A DNA stretch of 41,861 bases from Gracilaria vermiculophylla (Eukaryota > Rhodophyta > Florideophyceae > Gracilariales > Gracilariaceae). The stretch's first letter is position 1, and each line of letters begins with the position of its first letter. Below are positions 10,438 through 20,854 of the stretch, piece by piece. The stretch spans positions 1,675,998 through 1,717,858 of the forward strand of contig JAHNZQ020000010.1 in NCBI GenBank assembly GCA_019155205.2. Direction: 5' to 3'. Under the pieces are notes generated by a model. That model made no database searches. It was not told the origin of the DNA and saw only the letters and a list, made by a program, of their open reading frames with translations. A program made the translations under genes and the position numbers.

Positions 10438-12285
10438 ATGCACCTCTCAGAACCCCCAATGGAAAACCCCGTACAGGATCCTCAAGCAACCGGCTTCGTC
10501 GATGGGCGCAGCACGCGCAGCGCTCCCCAGGAGATGGCCACCACACTGGAGGACCCTGAAAGTCTCCTTCGGAATCCTGGCTCCTCTGTGGAGCGTTTTA
10601 GGAATCGCCTTAGGAGAATGCATGATCGGAGGCAAGCGAAATTCCCCGTGGCACCTTTGGAGAACGCCAATGTGGAGGTCGAAGAACCGCGCACGGCATC
10701 GCAGCCGCCATCTCAGGAGCTGCAGGGACGGGAACACCCGGAGGCTAGCTTCCTCTTGGAGTCCCTGGCCTCGCGCCTTACGGATTGGCTCTCCCAAGAG
10801 CTGGTCAAAAGAATACCTGCAGGTGTTGAAGCCCACTTCGGAGCGCGCCGCCACGTCCTTGTGGAGGATATCGCAACGGAGAGCGCTCACCGTGCTGTGG
10901 ATGCTTTGCTGGATTCCGATCCCTTCTTTAAGGTGATCTGAGATGTTATCCGTGCGCATGTTCGCTCCCAAACCGCGCAGCTGCTCCCTGCAGCGGCGTT
11001 TCAAAGTTTTTCTTCCTTATAGGAGAAGTTCCATCTATCAACACCTAAGATGACCCCGGGCAGAGAAAGACAGGAAACTGCCACCGCCTACGCCAAAGGA
11101 GGAAAGGATACTGCCGTAGGGAAACGGGACCACCTCAGAAATCTTGCTATGCACCGTCTGCAACTGACGCCCAGCGGAGAAGGACAGGACATCGGTCGCG
11201 AAACAATTCACTTAAGGAGAGAAGGACAGGATACTCCTCGGGTGGATCGCGATAACGGGGGTATCGTCAGTAACGCAGACCACCTCAAGAAAAGACGCCG
11301 AAAGAAACAGAAAAAAAAAAGAAAGCGAGACAGCAATTCAAAGATAAGTTCAGATTCCGAATCCGTGAACAGCTCCAGCTCAGAGGACAGTATACCTCCC
11401 AAGGTGAGGAGCAGAAGGGTCAGGAAGGTCGTCCCGCTTAACGACCTCTTTGCCAAAGTGGTGCATTATGACAACCACCGGTTGAATGATCGCTCCACTC
11501 TTTACGACGCATCGGTCGCTAAGCGACTCACAAAGATCAAGCGCCGCATGGATATTCCAATGAAGAAGCACTCCTTCTCAGGCGAAGACCCCATCTCGGT
11601 GTTGAATTTTCTTACGCGTTTCCGTTCAGCGTGTATCACAAATGGTGTCCATGAAAGTGCCGCCGTATGGTGCTTTCAGTTCTACCTCACAGGCCAAGCG
11701 CACTCGCTGATGCAGCCGCGCCTCACGGGGGAAAGCACCATTTTTGATGATCCTGGAACGGAGATCTTGACGACGTACTCGGAGGTAGTCAATTTCCTCC
11801 TTAAAACGTACGCCACGGACGAGATGATAGCCGATGCTGATGCTGAAGTCCCCTCCCATGGGCAAAACACGGGAATGACCGAGACGGACTTCTCACAGAA
11901 GCTGTGGACGAAGGCTCTACGGTGTGGGAACGTGTACACCGGACGGCGGTTGAAGTCGTTGTTAGTTGATGTACTCCTTCCTTCGATACGCGCGAGGGTG
12001 TGTAATCACTCGAAAACGCACCCGAAGATCACATACACGGAGCTAGCGCCTTTCGCGGAATCCTATGGGGATACTCACCGTGCCACTCGTTGTAGCCACA
12101 CTCCACTTTCGGGAAAACCTGCGGCCTCAAGGACCCGTCGGGCCTCCCCCCTGACGTTGGACTCCGGCACCTCGGAGGAGGTCGACGAGCCCACGCTCGT
12201 AGAAGAGCAAGAGACCCTTGCCCTCATATACGCCTTCTCTCAGGGAGCACCGTCTAGTACGAGGACACCCTCGTCTCCCACTTAG
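10438..12285 (+). pseudogene. gag: Gypsy A gag (capsid polyprotein), with in-frame stops
   Basis: One reading frame with TGA at 10939-10941 and TAG at 11021-11023. It aligns along its length with gag of gypsy B (36258-38075 on -). The start MHLSEPPMENPVQDP is matched by MEPLEPPMETPQQDP in B. After a Glu/Arg-rich N-terminal third comes a very basic and serine-rich stretch (KKRRRKKQKKKRKRDS, then an acidic Ser run). Next is a retrotransposon-gag-like capsid region (FSGEDPISVLNFLTRFRSAC ... GQAHSLMQPRL ... VVNFLLKTYATDE). The frame ends in TAG at 12283-12285, a stop also present in B. The same frame continues beyond it with a conserved CRIC...H segment to about 12549, so the protein may originally have been longer. 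Confidence 0.85.
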
Positions 12286-15200
12286 TACGCCTCGGCAGGA
12301 TCTTACAGGAGCGTCCGATTTGCCAGCCCTCGAGGCTACCCACTGCCTTGCAGGATTTGCTTGTCACGAGAGTCCGTACACTGTACGACTCTCACCACGG
12401 CAATGAGGGCCGCCATCCTGCAGGAACGAGAGAAAACCTTCCACGACCTGAAGGACACACCAATGAAGAGAAGAAGTTATCGAACCACGTGTCGCGACAT
12501 CCGCTCCCCTCAAGGAAACTATGGATACCGTGCTCCACCAGGAGTATAGCCTGTCCCACTGTCAATTGCACCCACAAAGCAGGTGCTGGTGCCCAAGCCG
12601 GTTGCGCCTCGAGGGAACACGTCGCATGGCGTTGCACAATCGCAGACGCCGTCCTTGACTGGAACTCAGCACCTTTCCTACCAGGAAAACCCTTAGAGCC
12701 ACGCGTAGAGGCTCCACGTGGCTCTTTATTATCGAGCCTCAGCTTCAAGGAGGTCGCCTTTAGGAAAGGGTTAGAGGCCGTCTGCTCCGTCGACGCAGAA
12801 TCGGCGGGCCCCCCAACCCCGTTGGACCCTTTCAACACCTTTGAGGATTCTGTTTGCACGCTCCGCCGTGAGAATTACAAGGTATCCGCCTTTATAGGAT
12901 GTTCTCGGCTCGCTTCCACCACGGTGTGCGCTATCCTCGATACCGGAGCTGGCCCCAATCTGGTGCACGCAGATGTGCTCCCGCGGTCTGCTCTCTGCTC
13001 CTTGAGAACTAGAAAGCTCCCGACGGTGCGCGATGCGTCGCGTCGAGCAGTGTCCATCCTCGGCGCAATCCCCTTATACCTTCGGTTTCGCTCCTTACAG
13101 GTGAAACTGAGGTTCCTTGTGGCAACTAACGTGGCCGCACAGTGCATGTTGGGCACTTCCTTTGTGGATCGGTATGTACGTGCAATCTACCCACGCCTGT
13201 GGAAGGTGATGTTTCACGACGCCGCCCCTGAAGGTGTTGTGCCCCCATATCCAGGACCGGACGCCAACGCGCGTCACGTGGGCAACCTTCCAAAGGAGGC
13301 GCAGTCGAATAAGCTCCGAGTGGTGAAGAGCGTTGAAATACCCGCGAGGAGTCAGGCTGAGGTTTGGGTGCAGACCTCTGCATCTGGCCTTTCATTCCTA
13401 CAGGAGAGTCCACACCTGACCACGAAGCAGCACTCCATGATAGCAATCGGTGTTATGGAAATAATACCAAACATTCCCTTCAGGGTTGTGCTCGCAAACC
13501 TCGAGGAGTCACCGTTACGGCTCCAGAGAGGAATTGCCGTCAGACTGGCACTACCCTCCCCTGCAGGACTGGCTCACCTTCCTCGATCGGAAGACCTTGC
13601 AGACCGCGATGCCATCGCCACCATGGAGGCGGATGCGACTTCCTCGGCTCCAGAGGAAGAGAATCCTGCCACCCGGCAGGAGAAGCTCCAAATTAGCGAT
13701 GAGTTCGAAGGGTATCGCCATAGGATAGTGGAGATGCTATCCGCCTTTGAGAACATGTGGTCTGGTCGTATGGGTCACTTCAGCCTGGCCAAGCACAGGA
13801 TGCAGCTCACACCGGATGCTAAACCGGTACATTAACTCCCGAGGAGAGCCGGACCCCATGCGCGCGATATTGAACGCAATGAGGTCCACCAGATGCTGAA
13901 GAAGGGCGTTAACGAGCCTTCCAATTCCGAATGGGCCTCCGCGGTGGTTTTAGTCAAAAAAAAGGATGGCTCCCTAAGGTTCTTTATTGACTACAGGCGC
14001 TTCAACGAGGTGACGGTACGCGATTCGTACCCGATTCCCTGTATAGATGGATGTATCGACTCCTTAGGCGATGCGTCCGTTTTCTCCCTGCCGGATGCCA
14101 ACAGCGGCTACTGACAGATTGCGATGTGTGACTACGATAAGGATAAGACAACGTTCACTTCGCACTGCGGGATTTTCAGACTCCTAAGGATGCCATTTGG
14201 CTTAAAGAATGCACCCGCTACGTTCCAACGAGCGGTAAACATTATCCTGTCAAAGGTGAAGTGGCAGTACGCCTTGATGCATATCGCTGACGTCATCGTT
14301 TACTCCCGTAGCGTAAAGGAGCACTTCATTCATGTGAAAAACGTGGTTCAACTCCTAAAGGATGCTGGCCTCACCTTGAAGCTGGAGAAATGTTTCTTTT
14401 TCAAGTCCTCGGTGGACTACCTGGGGCACGTTGTGCTCCTGGACCGCCTACAGGTCTCCAGGAAAACTCAGGACGCCATCAAGGAAGCTCGCCCTACCAC
14501 AAACTAGACGGAGCTCCGCTCCGTATTATGGATGTGTAGCTTCTTCCGGAGGTTTTTACGGAATTTCTCCCGTATAGCGGCGTCGTTAAAGCGCCTCTTG
14601 GAGAAAGACAAGCCGACGCAATTGGCTCTCTTGACGGATGAGGAGTTTGAAGCCTTCGACACCCTGAAGAGGAGACTAATAGAACCACCAATCTTGGTAT
14701 TGCCGAAGCGGCACGGCCGAATGGTGCTGGACATTGACGCCTGTAAGTACCAGGTTGGATGTGCCTTCCTACAGGAACAACCTGAAGGTGGACTTCAACC
14801 CATCGGGTATTGGAGTCGCAGCCTCACCCCCACGGAACGGAATCATTCCACTTTGGAGCCCGAGTGTCTCGCCATCGTGTGGGCGGTTTCGCTTTTACGC
14901 CCATACCTGGAAGGCGCGCGCTTCACCTTGAGGACGGACCACGAACCACTGAAATGCATACTGTCCTTGACGGATGCTTCCGGTCGCCTAGAAAGGTGGA
15001 GGTTGCGCCTTCTGGAGTTCCAGTTTGACATCCTCCATCGTCCTGGCATCAAACACCAGGCCGCGGATGTGCTCTCGCGAATCTCCACCGATGGGGAGGA
15101 TAAAACACCTTTGGAGAATACTATCCCGTGTCTGGTTATCCAAGCCGCCGACGGGAAAGAAGGATCCGATGGAGAATGTTTGCAATGCTGTAAACCTGAA

Positions 15201-16610
15201 GGAAAGTATAGCGGACTCCCTGAGGTGATGGCTCTTGTTACGGAGGAGAAATAAGTTCTCCCCATCACTGTGGCGGAGTTCCTGAAGGAACAGAGTATGG
15301 ATGCGTACTGCAAGGAGTGCCTCGCCACTGTAAAGAGTTTGATATCATCATTCGACGTCGACCGATACGTCGTGCTGGTACTCCGCGCCTCTCTGGATGG
15401 AGCTCTCCAAAAGGTGGTCCCGAAGATGCTACGTGCGAGAGTGTTGTATCTCTCGCACTATCCTCGCCTCGCCGGGCCCCCCCGGTGGATCTCGGATGTA
15501 ATTCACCATGCGGAGGGAGTTCTATTGGCCGAACATGGCTAACGACACCTTCCAAACGGTGGCGGATTGCTATTTCTGCGCCGCGGCTAGAGTGAGTATA
15601 CGGAAACACCGGACACCGCTCACGCTGTTCCAACCATTTTGTTTCTGGCCATGACCAACTTGGGTCTTCTTCTCAAGACTGAACGAGGGCACCGATTTAT
15701 CCTCGTGATCACGGTTCGTTTTTCCAAGATCACCCGTGCCATCCCCCTCCCGAGCACCACTGTAGCAGTGATTGCCGACGCCTTTCTGGAGCATTGGGCT
15801 TACCCTTACGGGATACTGTTGTACCTCGTTACGGACAATGACCCCCAGTTTGCGGCGAAGCTCTTCAGCGCCGTCTCCAGAATGCTGGGGATGAAACAGT
15901 TGTTTACAACTGCCTATCACCCCTAGATAAACGGACAGGCGAAAAGGTTCAAAAACACCATTGCCTCGAGGCCAAAAAACTACGTCGCGGACCACCAGAA
16001 AGATTGGGACGCATGTGTGGGCCACCTCACGTATGCATACGACCTGCAGGTGCACTGCTCAACGGGGTCCGCTCCTTTCAATCTGGTGCTCTCGCGCATC
16101 TCCCCAAGTGCCTTCATTGCGGCACGCGCCACGGCGCACCCGGCGGATGGATCACAGGTGCCAAGAGCGGCGCAAGCCAAACGCTCAATCCTAAGGCGGT
16201 ATGATAACGCACTCTCCCTCGCAAAGGTGACACTCAACGCCTCGCAGAGGAGATAAAAACAGGACTTCGACCCGAAGGTGATGGAAATCCCTTACCGGAA
16301 AGAAGGCGACGAGGTTTTCCTCGGAAAACCTGAGGAAACATACGACGAACCGCCGGACGTCACGCGCAAGGTAGCACCGACCACTGCGCTGTTTATCCCT
16401 TACCTGGAGTTATTTTTCCGCTTCCAAGATGCCGTTGCTCGCTTTTCGCATGCTCCCGTGGCGGCACTTCGTGTCACTGAGCACGCGGACACGGCCTACG
16501 TCACATTGGAACTACCGTTCATGGAGCTCCTTCTCCATCCGAAGGGTCTTTTATTCGCCACGGATCTATTACCTACAGGTCACCGAATCGCGTTGAATAC
16601 TCTGTTTTGA
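12258..16610 (+). pseudogene. pol: Gypsy A pol: protease, reverse transcriptase, RNase H, integrase
   Basis: One frame, -1 relative to gag and overlapping its end by about 28 nt. It is interrupted only by stop codons (13833, 14112, 14505, 15252, 15540, 15924 and 16254 among others), with no frameshift evident. Protease has DTGAGPN at about 12939. RT has KKDGSLRFFIDYRRFNE and RLLRMPFGLKNAPATFQ, but the YxDD box reads HIADV (first Asp lost, 14286). RNase H has DIDA and ECLAIVWAV. In integrase the first Asp position reads MTNLG, the second TDNDPQF, and the DD35E Glu is Lys (GQAKRF). The SH3-like integrase C-terminus seen in B is deleted near 16384. It is non-functional by several independent lesions. 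Confidence 0.9.
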
Positions 16611-16716
16611 GGCGCGCTTTCGCTGTGAGCGCTTGCCTATCGAAGAAAGCTGATAGGCTTTCCTTGATGGCCGCCATCGAGGCTCGGTCTGTCCCGGTCT
16701 TGTGGAGCTCAAAGAC

Positions 16717-18656
16717 CTAACCATGCGCCTCGCGCAGAGCCTGTACAGGAGAAGCCGGAGAAGGACGGCCTGTCACCAGGCACGTCCGCACCAACTCCTG
16801 GAACGCTGCCTCCAGAACCCCAGAGGAGTATCCTCCGGACGGTGCACCCGATGCACCCAACTCCGCTGACGGCGCAACAACCGCCACAGAAGGAGCCGCG
16901 GACGGCGTACCAGCTGGGACAGGGGCTCCCAGACGGAATTTCACAGGCTTCGCAGTGGGGGTTGGCAAAGCCAAGGACGGAGTCGGTGACATCGGAGGTG
17001 ACGGCGGTGCGGGAACTAGAACGCTCCGCGGGCGGGGCCAGAGAAGAGGCGCAAGGACGTTTCGCAATCGGCGTTGCACCACTTGGGCCGAAGGCACCCG
17101 GACGGGAGCAATCTCATCCTCTTTCATGGAAGACACGGCGGCTACCACTGCGGGAGCACTCGGCACTGCGGCGGGCCGCGGTGTTACCACCTCAGGAGGT
17201 GCGCCCATATCCTGGGATGGAGCCGGTAACCGACGGGGCGCATCATGCGCCAGGCTCTCAATCAAGGGGTCGTACTTGGGCACTCGGAGCCGTGGCACCT
17301 GAAGAACTCGAGAAGGCGCCAGACGGGGACAGGCAGGGTATGCTCGTCCGTCATTGTCCCCATTCGGACTCCTAACAATGGGGTGGAACTTGTACTCCTC
17401 GTGGTCGTACCAGAGAAAACCAGGCGTGTCATTCCACGCCACCTTGAGGTTGTAATCCAACAGCGTCTCCGCCTCGGACTCACTCCATGCGGTGCCCTTA
17501 ACCAGGTTTTGGATGCCAAAGGAGAGCAGCACCCGGATGATGGGCGCCGACAAGAGGAGCAGACGCCCGGCAGTCGGCTGATACGACGAGTGCCAGTACA
17601 GGCGGTCGTTGCGGCATCGAGTATAGGAGGTTACGCCGTCGTCCGCTGCTTCGGGATACGCCATCAGGGTGCCAACTGCGAACTCCGTCGAGGCGACCAA
17701 CATGACAAACCGCCATAGGGAGTCATGCGGATCCAGGACCTCGGAGGTGTGATATGCGAAGGTCATGGGCGTCGCCACGCAGAGGTGCGGGCATACCCAG
17801 TGATCTCTCCAGGAGTCATTCACCTTATGGTAGTACTTCGAACGCTGCCCGGAAGGCATGTCATGGAATTCCGTGTTATGCCAACCATAGAAGTACCCGA
17901 AAGCGGTGCATACTCAAGTCTCGTCCGCAAGGTGCGTCGATTCCGATTAAGCCAGTAGAGGCGATCGTATGGGGGATCGAAGGGCAACACCGCGAGGGCA
18001 GAGCGCCCGTCGGCAATGCTTCCCGGTCGCCCCACTCTCTGGTGCGAGCTATCCCTGTGGAGCAGTATCTGGAGTCGCGCCTGTACCTCTCGTTCCTCAA
18101 CGCACCTCAGGTATGGAGTATCGCAGTGTCCCACCGTAATTAGATCGTTCTCACCGTGCACCGGAGTGCGGAGCCAGTGAGTGCGATAGGCATCCCCCCG
18201 GTTTCGCTTCTGGTCGTTCCACGCAACCTCCGGTACGGCGCGGAATCGCATCGCCTGGATGTATGCGCCGAAGTGGTGAATGTAATCCTCCACGGGGCAC
18301 GGGAGCCTTATGCGCCTGTCGTAGAACGGGACGAAGACCCGCGTGGTGCGATGGTCGAATTGCTCCTCTGGATGGAACGGTGCAACGGTCGAAGTGTGGT
18401 ATACCTCAGGATTCGATGCTGATGTTGGCGCCGGAGTTGGAGAAGATATGCTGGAGGTGTATGAAGTTGAATGGATAGCGGTTAAACGCGTTGTAGCACC
18501 TGAGAAGAGTGATCTGATACCACTTGCAGAACGTCCTGCAGTTACACGCACCACCGCGGAAGGAGCAGCGTCAAGCCGCCTTCGTAGAATTTGCGGAGAA
18601 GCCGGGCGCCCGGAAGCAGGCGAAGCATGAAACACCATAGCGGGGCGTGCGTTCAT
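16717..18656 (-). pseudogene. Antisense accessory gene of gypsy A, function unknown
   Basis: Lies between pol and the 3' LTR and is encoded opposite to gag-pol. Two long minus-strand frames (18656-17820, 278 codons; 17859-16717, 380 codons) join through one frameshift near 17,905, giving a protein of about 640 residues. The N-terminal part is Ser/Thr/Pro-rich. The middle is globular-looking, with repeated VAWND and DRLYW motifs, many aromatic residues, and YKFHPIVRSPNGD. The C-terminal 200 residues are rich in Pro, Ala, Ser and Val (VPAPPSPP, SLALPTPTA), followed by LVRTCLVTGRP and ALREA. Gypsy B has the same gene on its own antisense strand, with similar residues at both ends but an internal deletion. 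I recognise no known family. Antisense extra genes are known in some plant LTR retrotransposons (Grande). Capsid-like, Env-like and regulatory roles are all unproven. Confidence 0.65.
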
Positions 18657-19092
18657 ACCCAGTGGAGGCCGACAGTGGTGCAGACGAGAGGACTATGAGT
18701 CTTGCACCTTCACGGAGAGTGAATGAACGGACGCGATGAAGCGGGTGTTTCCCGAAGGAGAATTCTCGAAGGAATCGGTGTGGCAAGTACCTCAAGGGAG
18801 TTGGTGTCCACTCTGGACTGACCCACGCTCCGGCCACGGAGGTTGTACGCCTGCACCGCGCAGGACAAGTTAGAATGCGCGGAAGCTCACGCAACTGACT
18901 AGCGCTGCAGCACCAACCGGTAATGCCAAAAAGGAAAAGACGCAGCCGGGTTATGGAGGACCGGAGCCCGCAAACACCGCAAGGGATATAACACGAGTCC
19001 GGAGTGGTACGCCGTGCAGGAGTATGGAAGTGTGAAGCAACGCCTGAAGGAGAGAATGTGTCTATCGACGGAGGCTGCGCTTGCATCAACAC
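18571..19092 (-). other. Antisense leader reading frame beside the 3' LTR of gypsy A
   Basis: A 173-codon minus-strand frame starting 77 bp inside the 3' LTR. Its counterpart in gypsy B starts at 29518, 80 bp from that copy's 3' LTR. Shared residues include SPSGV, PARR, IPCGVCG, TRLRL and SFGxHPxH. It overlaps the start of the longer antisense gene in another frame. It could be an N-terminal exon or frame of that gene, a separate small protein, or a conserved untranslated leader. Confidence 0.45.
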
Positions 19093-19155
19093 CGATAGGA
19101 GCCACCCCGGGGATCAAGGAACCGGAAGATGCATCTCGAGGACGTGGCGCAATTT

Positions 19156-19166
19156 GAAAAAGGGGG
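19156..19166 (+). other. Polypurine tract of gypsy A
   Basis: GAAAAAGGGGG two bases before the 3' LTR, where plus-strand DNA synthesis is primed. Gypsy B has GGAAAGGGAG in the equivalent place. Confidence 0.75.
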
Positions 19167-19168
19167 TA

Positions 19169-19722
19169 TGTAGTACAGTGGCTCCTGCTGGAAAAATGGT
19201 TGTGTGGCCCTGTGGCATAATCTTCCTAAGGAGGGTTCGTATTTTACTAACGGAGCCACGCTGTGCAAATTTCTGCCCCAGTGCGCTACAGTATCCTTAA
19301 GGGACTAGAATTATTATTTATTTTAGTTAATTTATGCAGGTAATTACTGCAGTAGTGAGACCTACCGAGGTGGGCTGTCAGCTTGATACCCGATCTGCCG
19401 GTCGAGCTTCACCTCTGGGGGAGGTAAACCCAAGCACCATTGAGTCTTCATCTACTCTTCCGTTTGGAATCTCTCGTCGATCATCCTCAGGTTTCTAAGC
19501 CGCCGAATCCCAGGTTTTATCATAGTAGCGCCTGTAGGAGCGTAGTCCCCCCAGTGAACCTCCCCCTCCGCTTGGTGTTTGCGGATCCCCTTTCAAAAGT
19601 CCCCCGGCTCGCGACAGCGGATACCGGAGACCACCTTTAGGAACACGCACCTTTGGACTCAACAAAAACTCCTAACGGACGTTGCACTCTACTACCTGGA
19701 AAGAAGAACTGACAGTACCACA
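19169..19722 (+). repeat. Gypsy A 3' LTR (LTR3)
   Basis: 554 bp, starting TGTAGTACAGTGGCTCC and ending GACAGTACCACA, aligned over its full length with LTR1 and LTR2. ATGGG follows directly at 19723-19727. Confidence 0.93.
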
Positions 19723-19727
19723 ATGGG
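19723..19727. repeat. Target-site duplication of gypsy A, right copy
   Basis: ATGGG, identical to 9013-9017. It fixes the outer limits of the element. Confidence 0.9.
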
Positions 19728-19895
19728 CAGAATTATAAGTTTGGACATGCTTCTGGTCGAGTGGGAAAATCCATCTTGTCGGCAAACTTGCAAATAATCA
19801 TATTTTTTCATATTCTCGTTTGCTACTGCGTTGGTGGATAAGTTCTGAAGGAATTTTAGAAACGAAAGAGAGTCCTGCATGGAGTATGGCAACAC
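19723..19895 (-). other. 5' half of an open frame interrupted by gypsy A
   Basis: Minus-strand frame beginning with Met at 19895 (MLPYSMQDSLSFLKF). In the present sequence it runs into the LTR and stops there at about 19692. Without the insertion it would continue in phase into 9012-8832. An overlapping frame (20031-19798, 77 codons) lies just upstream and could be an alternative. No family recognised. Confidence 0.35.
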
Positions 19896-20424
19896 TGTCG
19901 TTGAACGGTAGAATTTCAGAATTCCTGTACAAAACTAAGAGGTCCATACATTCCACAATAGAGGACGACGAATTCACAGGTCGCTTTACGTAGCAGAATA
20001 TAATTGCGTATAAAAAGAAGCTGTTCCTCACAAGGCAGATATGAAAAAACCGCTAGCGGCCTTGAATTGAAGGCAAACCTTTTTATAAAAAACTGAGGTC
20101 GGTCGCTTCCGACTCAATTCCGGCAATTTAACCTCCTCTCATTCACATCGTTCCCATTATTTCATCAATTCCTTCGTACCTGTGTCATATACACTTTTGC
20201 TTCCATGGCTGGTGTACTGGCGTTATCTCGCAGCCTTAACTATCACATGGTTATCCTTACCGCCAAATGTTTTAAGGAGCCGCCGTTGTTACTCCACTAC
20301 GCTCAAATTGGCCGTTGACGTTTTATTTCTGGGTGATTTAGGGGCTCTGGCTGCGAAGAGTCTTGGATTAAGTCGATTCCTTCCAGGACTTTACGAATAG
20401 AATAAAGTCGTCGTTTTTGTGTGG
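19896..20424. other. No firmly supported gene; possible 5' part of the small spliced gene
   Basis: Contains a 72-codon plus frame (20182-20400) ending in a Leu-rich stretch, and an overlapping 37-codon frame starting with Met at about 20203. Neither connects in frame to the exon at 20467 through an obvious splice, so I do not assign them. Confidence 0.3.
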
Positions 20425-20466
20425 GTAAGTGAATGAAGTATTTCTGTGATTCCGTTCTCCCCATAG

Positions 20467-20854
20467 AGTTGCTTCGCGCTTGTGGTTGCAATGAGCTCTT
20501 TGTGATGCGGCATGGTTATTTCTACACCTTCGTGCGTCGGGCATTTCCGCAAAAGTAAGTAACGTCCTTTACGACCTCTTCCAATATTGTAGGCAACTAT
20601 TGATAACAAGTCGTTATATACATAGTGCCCGTGGCTGCGATCACCTCGAACCTGTATTTAACAAGAAGCGACACGGACTCAAACTCCACTCTGGGAGCAT
20701 TGAAAGACGATGTAGATCCGAGGTAGTTTCCATTTCGAGACATGCTTGCCAAGCAACGATCGTTCCACATCTTTCGCGTAGCGAATTAGAGCGAAAAGCA
20801 ACGGAAGCTTCCACGGCCCTGAAGGGTGCATGGAAAGCATTCCAGCTTATCTGA
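20467..20854 (+). CDS. Tentative small spliced gene, 3' exons, unknown product
   Basis: Two plus-strand segments, 20467-20554 and 20593-20854, are joined by a 38-nt GTAAGT...TAG intron (20555-20592). Removing the intron keeps one phase-2 frame open for about 116 codons to TGA at 20852-20854. An upstream 42-nt candidate intron (20425-20466, GTAAGT...CATAG) abuts the first segment. The predicted residues include CNELFVMRHGYFYTF, a basic middle part, and a C-terminal stretch that may be helical (RSELERKATEASTALKGAW). The 5' end and start codon are not identified, because the frame meets a stop before the upstream intron. No family recognised. Minus-strand frames of similar length overlap, so coding status is uncertain. 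Confidence 0.35.

Larger units (their letters stand above)
9018..19722 (+). mobile_element. Ty3/gypsy LTR retrotransposon A (10.7 kb, with a duplicated 5' LTR)
   Basis: Bounded by TG...CA LTRs and a perfect ATGGG duplication. Order: LTR (9018-9575), leader with PBS, second LTR (9727-10281), PBS, gag, pol (protease, RT, RNase H, integrase), antisense reading frames on the minus strand, polypurine tract, 3' LTR (19169-19722). Protease-RT-RNase H-integrase is the Ty3/gypsy order. Gag and pol are each in one frame but carry many stop codons. Compared with gypsy B, about 0.5 kb is missing near 16384, removing the end of integrase. Conversely, A keeps about 1 kb of antisense sequence that B has lost. 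Confidence 0.95.

Noticed and set aside
10447..11004. 185-codon minus frame opposite gag of gypsy A
   Set aside because: Explained as a shadow of the conserved gag N-terminus.
14112..14114. Idea that TGA encodes Trp in this genome, explaining the shared TGA in RT
   Set aside because: The zinc-finger gene ends naturally at TGA (5432-5434), and the elements also contain many TAA and TAG stops.
12392..15328. Many long minus-strand frames under gypsy A pol (for example 14843-15328) and plus-strand frames under gypsy B pol
   Set aside because: They lie exactly opposite well-conserved pol domains in GC-rich DNA and are shadows of those domains. The antisense frames at 16717-19092 differ because no sense gene lies beneath them.
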